Origin: a bacterium
GTDB taxonomy: Bacteria > Ratteibacteria > UBA8468
NCBI GenBank assembly: GCA_030637775.1
Contig: DAOWFY010000035.1
Location: forward strand, 1 to 11,530
Direction of reading: 5' to 3'
Length of the DNA: 11,530 bases
Part shown: piece by piece, positions 1 to 7,718 of the stretch
Layout: each line of letters begins with the position of its first letter
How positions within the stretch are numbered: the first letter of the stretch is position 1
Position numbers and translations under genes: made by a program
The notes under the pieces: generated by a model
Database searches by the model: none
What the model was told of the DNA's origin: nothing
What the model saw: the letters and a program-made list of their open reading frames with translations, nothing else

Positions 1-315
1 ATCAGCCAGTTAAAAAGAGAAAAGATAAAGACTTACTATATCCAGCCCGAGGATTTTGGTTTAAAGAGAAGAAACTCTGAGGAAATCAAAGGGGGGACGG
101 TAGAGAAAAATAGTCAGATTATCTTAGATATCCTAAAAGGGAAGAAGGGAGCAAAAAGGGATGTAGTTCTTTTGAATGCTGCCGCTGTCTTCGTTGCCGC
201 CGAGAAAGCGGAGAATATTGCAGAGGGAATAAAGGTTGTAGGGAAAATCATTGATTCCGGCAAAGCACGGGAAAAATTGGAAGCACTGGTTAAGTTTACA
301 AATGATCTTAGATGA
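1..315 (+). CDS. trpD: Anthranilate phosphoribosyltransferase, C-terminal part (partial)
   Basis: This is the last 104 codons of a gene entering from the left edge, open from base 1 to the TGA at 313-315. TrpD transfers the phosphoribosyl group of PRPP to anthranilate, the second committed step of tryptophan synthesis, in the cytoplasm. The visible part shows C-terminal family features: the YYIQPEDFGLKR segment (about residues 13-24), a following GG, and the helix VVLLNAAAVFVAAEKA (about residues 54-69), which matches the usual 'LNAAAAL..AGKA' block, then a terminal helix. The identity is also supported by the trpC-F-B-A genes directly downstream in canonical order. The stop overlaps the trpC start by 14 bp, which suggests translational coupling. 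The PRPP-binding N-terminal half lies outside the window. Confidence 0.93.
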   Translation: MSQLKREKIKTYYIQPEDFGLKRRNSEEIKGGTVEKNSQIILDILKGKKGAKRDVVLLNAAAVFVAAEKAENIAEGIKVVGKIIDSGKAREKLEALVKFTNDLR

Positions 316-1078
316 AATTGTTGCTGCTAAAAAAAATGAGTTAAGGAAGCGCAAGAAAAAAGTTGCCCTTTCCCTTCTTTCCTCTAAAATTCCCGGCTCA
401 CCTCCTACCCGTGACTTTGAAGGAGCTCTCGTTAAAGAAGGCATAGCTCTTGTCGCCGAGATCAAAAAAGCCTCCCCTTCAGCGGGTATTATCCGCAAAG
501 AATTTAACCCATTGGAGATTGCTAAGATTTATGAAGAAAACAAAGCAGTCGCTATCTCTGTTCTTACGGAAGAAAAATATTTTTTAGGAAAGATGGATCT
601 TCTTTCCCGGATTAAAAAAATAACAAAAATTCCCATTTTGCAGAAGGATTTTATTCTTGAGGAATATCAAATTTATGAAGCCAGGGTTTATGGGGCTGAC
701 GCTATTCTTCTCATTGCCGCAATTTTACCCGAAAAAAAAATGAGGAATTTTCTTTTTCTTGCCCATCGATTAGGAATGAGCGCAATTTTAGAAATTCACA
801 ATCAAGAGGAGTTAAAAAAGGTCTTGTCCGCCGAGAGCAGGATTATTGGCATCAATAATCGTGATTTGAGGACATTTAAGGTTGATCTTAATACAACGAT
901 AAAATTGAAAGAGAGGGTTCCATCTAATAGGATTGTCATCAGTGAAAGTGGAATTAAAAATCCCAAGGATATCCAGTTATTGAAAAAACATCGGGTAAAT
1001 GCTATTTTAGTGGGAGAGACCCTTCTGCGTAGCGGAGATATTGGAAAGAAGATAAAGGAGTTGATGGAGGTAAAATGA
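302..1078 (+). CDS. trpC: Indole-3-glycerol phosphate synthase
   Basis: This enzyme closes the indole ring: carboxyphenylaminodeoxyribulose phosphate becomes indole-3-glycerol phosphate, CO2 and water. The protein is 258 residues, normal for a monofunctional TrpC. Family signatures follow in order: EIKKASPSAG (substrate-binding lysine region), ILQKDFILEEYQIYEA (catalytic lysine of the KDF strand), IGINNRDLRTFKVDL, VISESGI and ILVGETLLR (phosphate-binding end of the barrel). The ATG at 302 is chosen because the homologous start is 'ILDEIVAxKK'. A TTG at 251 would add 17 residues that only re-read the end of trpD. No good Shine-Dalgarno precedes 302, so ribosomes probably arrive from trpD through the 14-bp overlap. 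TrpC and TrpF are separate genes here, not fused as in enterobacteria. Confidence 0.97.
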   Translation: MILDEIVAAKKNELRKRKKKVALSLLSSKIPGSPPTRDFEGALVKEGIALVAEIKKASPSAGIIRKEFNPLEIAKIYEENKAVAISVLTEEKYFLGKMDLLSRIKKITKIPILQKDFILEEYQIYEARVYGADAILLIAAILPEKKMRNFLFLAHRLGMSAILEIHNQEELKKVLSAESRIIGINNRDLRTFKVDLNTTIKLKERVPSNRIVISESGIKNPKDIQLLKKHRVNAILVGETLLRSGDIGKKIKELMEVK

Positions 1079-1719
1079 CCGAGATAAAGATCTGCGGGAT
1101 TACCAATGAGGAGGATGCGAAGGCAGCCGTTGATTCAGGGGTTGATTTCTTAGGATTCAATTTTTATCCGAAAAGCCCCCGATTTATTGCCCCGGGAAAA
1201 GCAAAGGAGATTATTGATGCCCTTTCTTCCGATATAGCAAGAGTGGGGGTCTTTGTTAATGAAGAGATTTCGGTCATTGAGCAGACCATTAGAGATTGTT
1301 CTCTCAATCTTCTTCAACTGCACGGGGATGAGACGGTTCTCTTTTGCGAGGAACTGAAATATAAAATTAAAGACTATAAACTGATCAAGGTATTTCGTAT
1401 TGATAATGAACAGGATATGAAATTTATTCCAGAGTTTGGAAAGGTTGCCGATTACTATCTCTTAGATACCTATAGCGTGGATAAGTTCGGAGGTACGGGA
1501 AGGACATTCTCCTGGAATTTAGCCTGCCAGATAAAGAAAATGGGAAAGCCTATTTTTCTATCCGGAGGATTAACCCCGGAGAATGTAGAAGAGGCAATTA
1601 AAAAGGTAGATCCCTTTTGTGTTGATGTCGCCAGTGGTGTGGAGAGTTATTCGGGGAAGAAGAATTTAGAAAAAATGAAACTATTTGTAGAAAAGGTCCG
1701 TTCATTCCATTCAGGATAA
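1075..1719 (+). CDS. trpF: Phosphoribosylanthranilate isomerase
   Basis: TrpF performs the Amadori rearrangement of N-(5-phosphoribosyl)anthranilate to the carboxyphenylamino-deoxyribulose phosphate used by TrpC. The 214-residue length is typical. The protein opens with the KICGIT motif, whose cysteine (residue 7) is the family's general base, followed by [23 protein letters not shown] follows, then YYLLDT, whose aspartate is the general acid. Near the end, [11 protein letters not shown] and [13 protein letters not shown] form the phosphate site. The ATG overlaps the trpC stop (ATGA, 1075-1078) and is preceded by a good Shine-Dalgarno, GGAGG at 1066-1070. The protein is a single-domain TIM barrel with no sign of fusion or truncation. 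Confidence 0.97.
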   Translation: MTEIKICGITNEEDAKAAVDSGVDFLGFNFYPKSPRFIAPGKAKEIIDALSSDIARVGVFVNEEISVIEQTIRDCSLNLLQLHGDETVLFCEELKYKIKDYKLIKVFRIDNEQDMKFIPEFGKVADYYLLDTYSVDKFGGTGRTFSWNLACQIKKMGKPIFLSGGLTPENVEEAIKKVDPFCVDVASGVESYSGKKNLEKMKLFVEKVRSFHSG

Positions 1720-1721
1720 AA

Positions 1722-2894
1722 ATGTATCCGGATAAGAAAGGTCGTTTTGGGGTTTTTGGAGGAAGGTTTGCTCCTGAGACCTTAATGGCGGCTCTCTCTG
1801 AATTGGAAACCTCATCCAGAAAGGCTCAGAGAGATAAGGCTTTCCAAAGAGAACTTAATCGCTATCTTTCCGATTATGCGGGCAGACCAACCCCTTTGTA
1901 TTACGCAAGGCGGCTGACAGAATATCTAAAGGGAGCCAGAATCTACCTTAAGCGGGAGGACCTCTGCCACACCGGAGCCCATAAGATCAACAATACCTTG
2001 GGGCAAGTTCTCCTGGCAAAAAGGATGGGGAAAAGAAGAATTATTGCCGAGACAGGGGCCGGTCAGCATGGGGTGGCCACGGCAACGGCGGCTGCCCTCT
2101 TGGGATTTAAATGTGAAATCTATATGGGAGAGGTGGATATGATACGCCAGAGGCTGAATGTCTATCGGATGGAACTTTTGGGAGCGAAGGTTATTCCTGT
2201 AAAAAGTGGCACAAGAACCTTAAAGGATGCAGTTAATGAGACATTCCGGGACTGGGTGACCAATGTCAGAGACACCTATTATGTTCTCGGTTCTGTTGTT
2301 GGTCCCCATCCCTATCCCCTGATTGTGCGCAATTTTCAAGTAGTAATTGGTAAGGAGACAAAAAAACAGATTCTTCAAGTAGAGGGGAAATTGCCCGACT
2401 ATCTTGTTGCCTGCGTTGGCGGAGGAAGCAATAGCATCGGTCTTTTTCATCCCTTCTTCCATTATAAGAATGTAAAATTTATTGGGGTGGAGGCCGCGGG
2501 AAGGGGAATAAAAACTGGCAAGCATGCGGCCACTTTGGTAGCAGGAAAAAAAGGAATATTGCACGGAAGTTTTAGCGATCTCTTACAGGATAAAAATGGC
2601 CAGGTTCATCCTACCCATTCGGTGGCTGCCGGTCTTGACTATCCCGGTGTCGGACCAGAACATTCTCACTATAAAAGTATTGGTCGGGCAAAATATGTTT
2701 CGGCTACCGACAAAGAGGCTCTGAGAGCATTTTCTCTTCTTTCTCAGACCGAAGGAATCCTTCCCGCCTTGGAGCCTGCCCACGCTCTTGCCTATCTTGC
2801 TAAATTAGCCCCAAAATTATCCAGGAAAGAAATTGTTGTCCTCTGCCTCTCTGGTCGGGGAGACAAAGATCTTGAGGAAGTAGCAAAGCTATAA
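1722..2894 (+). CDS. trpB: Tryptophan synthase beta subunit
   Basis: This PLP enzyme condenses indole with L-serine to form L-tryptophan. It works as an alpha2-beta2 complex with TrpA, which channels indole to it. The 390-residue length is typical of the classical TrpB1 type. It starts with [16 protein letters not shown]. The PLP Schiff-base lysine is K88 in HTGAHKIN. The catalytic glutamate is E110 in AETGAGQHG, the loop that also binds the serine carboxylate. GGGSNSIG (233-240) holds the PLP phosphate, and the C-terminal LSGRGDKDL completes the cofactor site. Only 2 bp separate it from trpF, with a modest AGGA upstream. All key residues are present, so the enzyme should be active. Confidence 0.98.
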   Translation: MYPDKKGRFGVFGGRFAPETLMAALSELETSSRKAQRDKAFQRELNRYLSDYAGRPTPLYYARRLTEYLKGARIYLKREDLCHTGAHKINNTLGQVLLAKRMGKRRIIAETGAGQHGVATATAAALLGFKCEIYMGEVDMIRQRLNVYRMELLGAKVIPVKSGTRTLKDAVNETFRDWVTNVRDTYYVLGSVVGPHPYPLIVRNFQVVIGKETKKQILQVEGKLPDYLVACVGGGSNSIGLFHPFFHYKNVKFIGVEAAGRGIKTGKHAATLVAGKKGILHGSFSDLLQDKNGQVHPTHSVAAGLDYPGVGPEHSHYKSIGRAKYVSATDKEALRAFSLLSQTEGILPALEPAHALAYLAKLAPKLSRKEIVVLCLSGRGDKDLEEVAKL

Positions 2895-2897
2895 GGG

Positions 2898-3692
2898 ATG
2901 ATTAACCGCATCGATAAAAAATTTCAGGAGTTAAGAAAAAGGGGAGAAAGAGCGTTAATCTTTTATCTTACGGTTGGCTATCCTGATCTTGCCACCTTTA
3001 CAAAATTGCTTTTTGCCCTGGAGAGATCAGGGGCAGATTTAATTGAACTTGGAATTCCATTCTCCGATCCCGTGGCCGACGGCCTTACCATTCAGAAAAC
3101 CTCCCAGGTAGCGTTAAAGCAAAAGATTACTTTAAAAAAAACCTTTTCGTTGGCGAAGGATTTAGATGTCAATATTCCTCTGCTCTTGATGACCTACTAT
3201 AATCCCGTATACCAATATGGTCTAAAGAAATTTGCCGATAGCTGCAAAAGAAATGGTATTGAGGGGGTTATCGTTCCTGACCTCCCCCCCGAGGAGGCGA
3301 ATCCTTTAAGACGTGCACTAAAAAGGCATAACCTTGACCTCATCTTCCTTATTGCTCCTACAAGTCCCGAAAAAAGAATCAAGATGATTAGCAACAAGAG
3401 CAAAGGCTTTATCTATTATGTCTCCCTGACCGGTGTTACCGGAGCAAGGGAAAAATTGCCAAAGACAATTAGACTATCTCTGAATAAGATCCGTAAATTC
3501 ACAAAAAGACCAATCTGTGTCGGCTTTGGTATCTCTAAACCTTTTCAAGCAAGGGAGATTGGAAAATATAGCGACGGTATTATCATTGGCAGCGCCCTTT
3601 TAAATATCGTTGAGAAATATAAAAATAAGAGAGGTCTGATAAAGAAGGTTGAGAAATTCGCCTCCGAAATTAAAGAGACTCTTAAAGGTTAA
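2898..3692 (+). CDS. trpA: Tryptophan synthase alpha subunit
   Basis: TrpA cleaves indole-3-glycerol phosphate to glyceraldehyde-3-phosphate and indole, which passes to TrpB. The 264-residue TIM barrel has both catalytic acids in the family block LIELGIPFSDPVADG: E50 and D61. FYLTVGYPD lies at about 22-30. YYVSLTGVTGAR is the active-site loop, and VGFGIS and GIIIGSALL bind the substrate phosphate. The ATG lies 3 bp after the trpB stop, with AAGGG overlapping that stop as a weak ribosome site, so coupling to trpB is likely. No terminator follows: the next gene begins 12 bp downstream with its own strong Shine-Dalgarno. Confidence 0.97.
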   Translation: MINRIDKKFQELRKRGERALIFYLTVGYPDLATFTKLLFALERSGADLIELGIPFSDPVADGLTIQKTSQVALKQKITLKKTFSLAKDLDVNIPLLLMTYYNPVYQYGLKKFADSCKRNGIEGVIVPDLPPEEANPLRRALKRHNLDLIFLIAPTSPEKRIKMISNKSKGFIYYVSLTGVTGAREKLPKTIRLSLNKIRKFTKRPICVGFGISKPFQAREIGKYSDGIIIGSALLNIVEKYKNKRGLIKKVEKFASEIKETLKG

Positions 3693-3704
3693 AGGGGAGG
3701 AAAA

Positions 3705-4562
3705 ATGAGGTTAGGATATTTGACAGATTTTAGTGAGGAAGAGGCAAAGTTTGCAAGAAGAGTAGGGTTTGACAGTTTGGAGATTAGTTGTAACAACAAA
3801 GATGCTAATTTTTGGAAGGTAATATCAAAGAAGGGTGGGGTAGAAAGTATCAAGGAGAAAATGGAGGAGAACGATTTAGCAATTTCTGCCTTAGGTTTTT
3901 ATTTTAATCAGATTCAGCCGGAAGATTGGCAAAAACAGCGTTTTTTAAAACTTTTAGAGATAGCCCCAAAACTCAAGGTGAAGGTTATCTGTACCTTTGC
4001 CGGCAGAGACCCGGAAAAAAGCCCAGAGGATAATATCCCTCTTTTCAAGAAAGCATTTACTCCCTTAGTGAAGAGAGCAGAAGATAATGGAATAAAAATA
4101 GCGATAGAAAATTGTCCGATGATGTGCGGCCATCCCTTTAGAGGGATTAATATCGCCTTTGCTCCTAAAGTATGGGATTTAATGTTTGAAGCGGTTGACT
4201 CAAAGAACTTTGGTTTGGAATTTGACCCTTCTCACCTTCATTGGCTGGGAATAGACTATATCCAGACAGCTAAAGATTATAGAGACAAGGTCTACCATGT
4301 TCACGCCAAGGATACCGAGATTTTAGAGGAAAGATTAGCCAAAGAGAGTATTTATGGAACTGGCTGGTGGAGATATAGACTTCCTGGTTTAGGGGAGATA
4401 GATTGGAAGGGATTTATCTCAACCTTATATGATATTGGCTATAAAGGAAATATTGCAATTGAGCATGAAGACCCGGTTTTCGCAGGAAAAAGAAGAAACG
4501 AGGGATTAAGATTGGGATATAAGCATCTTTCATTATGGATATTAAAGGGGAACAAAGTATGA
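3705..4562 (+). CDS. Sugar-phosphate isomerase/epimerase-like TIM-barrel protein (AP-endonuclease 2 superfamily)
   Basis: This 285-residue protein has the fold and metal-site pattern of the xylose isomerase-like TIM barrel family (IolE, IolI, hydroxypyruvate isomerase, tagatose epimerase relatives). Candidate ligands are E135 in IENCPM, D174 and H177 in FDPSHLHW, H198/H200 in HVHAKD, and E253/E255 in AIEHEDP. RLPGLGEIDWKGF (about 225-237) is the usual family block before the last strand. The substrate cannot be read from sequence. The ATG follows a strong GGGGAGG at about 3693-3699, and the stop overlaps the next gene by four bases (ATGA). Pairing of this fold with a Gfo/Idh/MocA dehydrogenase is common in polyol and amino-sugar catabolism, so the two probably act on the same or consecutive carbohydrates. 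The link to trp may be only transcriptional. Confidence 0.88.
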   Translation: MRLGYLTDFSEEEAKFARRVGFDSLEISCNNKDANFWKVISKKGGVESIKEKMEENDLAISALGFYFNQIQPEDWQKQRFLKLLEIAPKLKVKVICTFAGRDPEKSPEDNIPLFKKAFTPLVKRAEDNGIKIAIENCPMMCGHPFRGINIAFAPKVWDLMFEAVDSKNFGLEFDPSHLHWLGIDYIQTAKDYRDKVYHVHAKDTEILEERLAKESIYGTGWWRYRLPGLGEIDWKGFISTLYDIGYKGNIAIEHEDPVFAGKRRNEGLRLGYKHLSLWILKGNKV

Positions 4563-5557
4563 ACTTACCAAATCCTGTTTCCGTAGTTATAATTGGATGT
4601 GGGGGAATGGGGCGAGCACACCTTCGGAATATTCTCAAGCTAAGGGATTTAACAGAAGTGGTGGCTCTGATTGAACCATCTGAAGAGATGATTAACCAGA
4701 CTTCGGGTATATTTAAAGAACATAATCTTTCCTTGCCGCCAGTCTTTGTTAACCTTGATAAATTTTTCAAATCCGGAATGAAGAGCGAGACATCCTTTAT
4801 TATAACTCCTCATCATTTACATTTCTCGCAGGCAAAGATTTGTCTGGAAAACGGAATGGATGTTTTATTAGAAAAGCCGATGGTGATGAATGAGAAAGAA
4901 GCGCTTGACTTGATAGACATCTGGAATAAAACGGGTAGGCTCCTGGTGGTGGCCTTTCCGGGAAGTCTTTCCCCGGCAATTCAAAAAGCAAAAGAGTTGA
5001 TTACCCAAAATAGCATCGGAAAAATCATACAGGTAGCTGCTTTGATTTATCAGAACTGGAGAAAAAATCAGACCGGGAAATGGCGGCAGGTTCCGGAAGT
5101 ATCCGGGGGTGGTTTTCTCTTTGATACCGGAAGCCATATGATAAATACTGTGGTTGATATTTTAGGCGATGAAGTAGAGGAGGTATTTGCCATTCAGGAT
5201 AACCGAGGAACTCCGGTTGAAATATGTTCTGCGATTACCATCCGCACCGCAAAAGGAATTCTTGTTAATTTGACCGGTGCCGGAGATTCAATTGGCTGTG
5301 ATTCAGAAATCTTCATCTTTGGCACCAAGGGGGTTATCCGCACCGGTGCCTGGGGAGAAAAACTCCAGATGAGAAGAGAAGGAGAGGATGATTTTTCGCC
5401 CGTCGAATATTCTGAATCCACCGGAGTCTGGGAACAATTCCTTAAAGTACGCGAGGGCAAATTAAAGAATCCCTGTCCACCAGAGATTGGTCTTCGGTTC
5501 GCCAGACTTATGGATATGATACGTGCTTCTGCATCAAGAAATAAAAAGATTAAATAA
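4559..5557 (+). CDS. Gfo/Idh/MocA-family NAD(P)-dependent oxidoreductase
   Basis: This predicted cytoplasmic NAD(P)-dependent dehydrogenase of 332 residues probably oxidises or reduces a sugar, inositol or sugar nucleotide. The N-terminal Rossmann domain shows VVIIGCGGMGRAH (about 9-21). The family lysine lies in LEKPMVMN (EKP at 105-107). The C-terminal alpha/beta domain has GGGFLFDTGSHMIN (about 183-196), with D189 and H193 at the usual catalytic positions. The start is placed at ATG 4559 because AAAGGGGA lies just upstream and the ATG overlaps the previous stop. An ATG at 4535 would only add eight residues read from the preceding gene and would place the ribosome site inside the coding region. 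The partner is the TIM-barrel protein immediately upstream; the substrate is unknown. Confidence 0.9.
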   Translation: MNLPNPVSVVIIGCGGMGRAHLRNILKLRDLTEVVALIEPSEEMINQTSGIFKEHNLSLPPVFVNLDKFFKSGMKSETSFIITPHHLHFSQAKICLENGMDVLLEKPMVMNEKEALDLIDIWNKTGRLLVVAFPGSLSPAIQKAKELITQNSIGKIIQVAALIYQNWRKNQTGKWRQVPEVSGGGFLFDTGSHMINTVVDILGDEVEEVFAIQDNRGTPVEICSAITIRTAKGILVNLTGAGDSIGCDSEIFIFGTKGVIRTGAWGEKLQMRREGEDDFSPVEYSESTGVWEQFLKVREGKLKNPCPPEIGLRFARLMDMIRASASRNKKIK

Positions 5558-5568
5558 AAATTGTTACA

Positions 5569-6579
5569 ATGAAGGAAGCAGTTTTATATGAGAAATTAAA
5601 AAATGAGAAGGTTCGGTGTAATCTCTGTCCCCATCATTGTGTAGTTGAGAGAGGAAAAAGGGGGATTTGCGGAGTCAGAGAGAATAGAGGAGGTACTCTT
5701 TATAGTCTTGTTTACGAAAAGGCAATTGCTGATCATGTCGACCCCATCGAGAAGAAGCCTTTCTTCCATTTTCTTCCTGGCTCTCTTGCTTTCTCCATCG
5801 CTACCGTTGGTTGTAATTTCAGGTGTTCTTTCTGCCAGAATTATGACATTTCTCAGTTTCCCAAAGAGAAAAGTGAAATTATCGGGAAGGCTTTATCTCC
5901 GGAAAGGATTGTTTCTTCCGCCAAGCAAAATAAATGCAAGTCCATTTCCTATACTTACACCGAGCCCACAGTCTTCTTTGAGTATGCCTATGAGACGGCA
6001 AAGATTGCGACAAGAGAAGGAATAAAGAATAATTTTGTTACCAATGGCTACATCAGCAAGGAGACTTTAAAATTAATCAGCCCTTACCTTGATGCGGCAG
6101 ATGTTGACCTGAAGAGTTTCAAGGAGGAGTTTTACAAGAAGATGTGCGGAGCAAGGTTACAGCCGGTTTTGGATAACTTGAAGTTGATGAAAGAAATGGG
6201 AATCTGGGTGGAGGTGACGACGCTGATTATCTCTACCCTGAACGATTCTGATGATGAGTTAGAGGAGATTGCTAACTTTATTTTTAGTTTAGGTAAGGAG
6301 ACGCCCTGGCATCTTTCCCGTTTCTACCCGCATTATAAACTAACCGATTTACCTCCCACGCCAGTTGAGACTCTGCATCGGGCAAGGGAGATCGGAAAGA
6401 AAGCAGGTTTAAATTATGTCTATTCGGGAAATGTTCCCGGGGACGAAGGAGAGAATACCTTCTGCCCCAATTGTGGGGAAGTGGTTATCAGTCGCTATGG
6501 ATTTCAAACCGTGGAGAATCGGCTCAAGCAAGGGAAGTGCCAGGATTGTGGAGCAAAGATCGCCGGGATTGGTATGTAA
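5569..6579 (+). CDS. amrS: AmmeMemoRadiSam-system radical SAM enzyme (AmrS-like)
   Basis: This 336-residue protein matches the radical SAM member of the AmmeMemoRadiSam group. The N-terminus carries a cysteine cluster, CNLCPHHC (C17, C20, C24) with C34 in GICGVRE. The core motif for the 4Fe-4S cluster and SAM is GCNFRCSFC (C82, C86, C89). FVTNGYI, DVDLKSF and TLIISTLND follow as in pyruvate formate-lyase activase-like enzymes. A C-terminal zinc-ribbon-like segment (CPNCG ... CQDCG, about 301-330) is also usual for this family. The substrate of the family is not settled. The usual partners MEMO1 and AMMECR1 are not in this window. The start at 5569 fits the family's 'MKEAxxYEKL' opening but has no Shine-Dalgarno; the upstream bases are AT-rich. 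Its stop touches the stop of the convergent kinase gene. Confidence 0.88.
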   Translation: MKEAVLYEKLKNEKVRCNLCPHHCVVERGKRGICGVRENRGGTLYSLVYEKAIADHVDPIEKKPFFHFLPGSLAFSIATVGCNFRCSFCQNYDISQFPKEKSEIIGKALSPERIVSSAKQNKCKSISYTYTEPTVFFEYAYETAKIATREGIKNNFVTNGYISKETLKLISPYLDAADVDLKSFKEEFYKKMCGARLQPVLDNLKLMKEMGIWVEVTTLIISTLNDSDDELEEIANFIFSLGKETPWHLSRFYPHYKLTDLPPTPVETLHRAREIGKKAGLNYVYSGNVPGDEGENTFCPNCGEVVISRYGFQTVENRLKQGKCQDCGAKIAGIGM

Positions 6580-7530
6580 CTAAATTAACTCTTTTGTTTT
6601 TACCCTCCTTAATATTTTATAGATATCCTTCTTTTGGCAGATTGCTGTTCCTGGTTGTAAAGCGGTGGCAGTGCCAAGAGCAACTCCAAATCTAAGTGCA
6701 TCTTGCAGATCCCTTCCTTTTGTAAGTGAGAAGAGAAATCCCGCCAAAAATGCATCCCCGGAGCCAATCGTACTTTTTACCCTTATTTGTGGAGGAGTTG
6801 CTAAAAGGGTTTCCTTTTTGGCTACCAGGATTGCTCCTTTTTTTCCTAAAGAGGTGAGCACAATCTTGATTCCCTTTTCAAGAAGATTTTTAGAAAAAGT
6901 AATAATCTCGGGAATTGTTCTCACATTTTTTTTAGATAGACGCGACAACTCCCAGAGATTTGGTTTAATAAGAAATGGAGCGCTCTTTACTCCTAACCGA
7001 AAGGGCTCATTGTCAGAATCGAGTACCGTCCTTACTCCTCTTTTCTTTAATCTTTTGATAATCTTTTGATAGATGCTTGGAGGAACTCCGGGGGTAAGAC
7101 TTCCGGAGCAAACAAAGTAGTCATTTTTTTGATAGGGGAGAGAAAAGATATCAGAGGCAAGCTCTTCAATTTCTTCTTTCCCTACCTTTGGTCCTTTTTC
7201 ATTAAGACGTATTGTTCTTTTTGTTTTATCTTCAAAGATATTTAGAATAAGTCTTGTTTCCTCATTGATTTTGATAAAGGAGAAGGGAACTTTCTTTTTG
7301 GAGAGAAGTTCTTCTATTCTTTTTCCGGTAGCACCCCCGGAGAAGCCCAAAGTCAATGTAGAGCCACCCAAAAAAGAGAGAACCCGGGAGACATTGATTC
7401 CCTTTCCTCCCGGGTCTTCCTGAAAGCGATTGATGCGGTTGATGTCATCAAAGAGGATCTGTTTGATGATGATACTTTTATCCAGGCAGGGATTTAAGGA
7501 AAGGGTATAGATGGTTGGTAATCTTTTCAA
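6580..7530 (-). CDS. PfkB-family hexose-phosphate kinase, FruK/LacC type (1-phosphofructokinase-like)
   Basis: This 316-residue kinase belongs to the FruK/LacC/PfkB branch, which phosphorylates fructose-1-phosphate, tagatose-6-phosphate or fructose-6-phosphate with ATP. Visible signatures are TLSLNPCLDK (9-18), DPGGKGINVSRVLSFLGG (about 39-56), the branch-specific form of the first PfkB motif, IKPNLWEL (188-195), and STIGSGDAFLAGF (253-265) with the catalytic base D259. The exact sugar phosphate cannot be decided. It starts with TTG at 7530; GGAGAG lies about six bases upstream, and the TTG overlaps the rpsU stop as TTGA (7530-7527), so translation is likely coupled to S21. A sugar kinase behind a ribosomal protein gene is not a standard arrangement. 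The gene ends at 6580 with no spacer before the convergent amrS stop. Confidence 0.88.
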   Translation of the reverse strand: MKRLPTIYTLSLNPCLDKSIIIKQILFDDINRINRFQEDPGGKGINVSRVLSFLGGSTLTLGFSGGATGKRIEELLSKKKVPFSFIKINEETRLILNIFEDKTKRTIRLNEKGPKVGKEEIEELASDIFSLPYQKNDYFVCSGSLTPGVPPSIYQKIIKRLKKRGVRTVLDSDNEPFRLGVKSAPFLIKPNLWELSRLSKKNVRTIPEIITFSKNLLEKGIKIVLTSLGKKGAILVAKKETLLATPPQIRVKSTIGSGDAFLAGFLFSLTKGRDLQDALRFGVALGTATALQPGTAICQKKDIYKILRRVKTKELI

Positions 7531-7715
7531 CCTTGACTCTCCGGGTATACTCTCCTGAACTTCTTTTTTCTTCTGCGAATTTTGCTTGGTTTTTCGTAAT
7601 ACTCATGCTTCCTCAGTTCCTGAGCGATCCTTTCCTTCTCTACCTCTTTTTTGAATCTCCGGAAGAGTTTCTCGAAACTTGGGTTCCTTCCAGAATATCG
7701 CAAAGTAGCCGTCAC
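7527..7715 (-). CDS. rpsU: 30S ribosomal protein S21
   Basis: S21 is a small basic protein of the 30S platform near the anti-Shine-Dalgarno region. The 62-residue sequence shows the family core SFEKLFRRFKKEVEKE (about 13-28) and LRKHEYYEKPS (about 34-44), followed by an arginine/lysine-rich tail (RRRKKKFRR). I give the GTG at 7715, which keeps a normal-length N-terminus. The TAG of the upstream gene is only 3 bp before it, so the GGGGG abutting this GTG is too close to serve it well. A TTG at 7703, nine bases downstream of that G-rich Shine-Dalgarno, is a real alternative and would give 58 residues. The gene lies between a zinc-ribbon gene and a PfkB kinase. Confidence 0.93.
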   Translation of the reverse strand: MTATLRYSGRNPSFEKLFRRFKKEVEKERIAQELRKHEYYEKPSKIRRRKKKFRRVYPESQG

Positions 7716-7718
7716 CCC

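Noticed and set aside
251-301. Longer trpC reading from a TTG at 251
   Set aside because: The added 17 residues re-read the trpD coding end in another frame; conserved TrpC sequence starts at ATG 302.
2220-2783. Minus-strand open frames inside trpB
   Set aside because: They are antisense to a highly conserved gene and have no domain or ribosome site support.
5645-6025. 126-codon plus-strand open frame overlapping the radical SAM gene
   Set aside because: It lies wholly within amrS in another frame; the amrS frame carries the cysteine motifs and family sequence.
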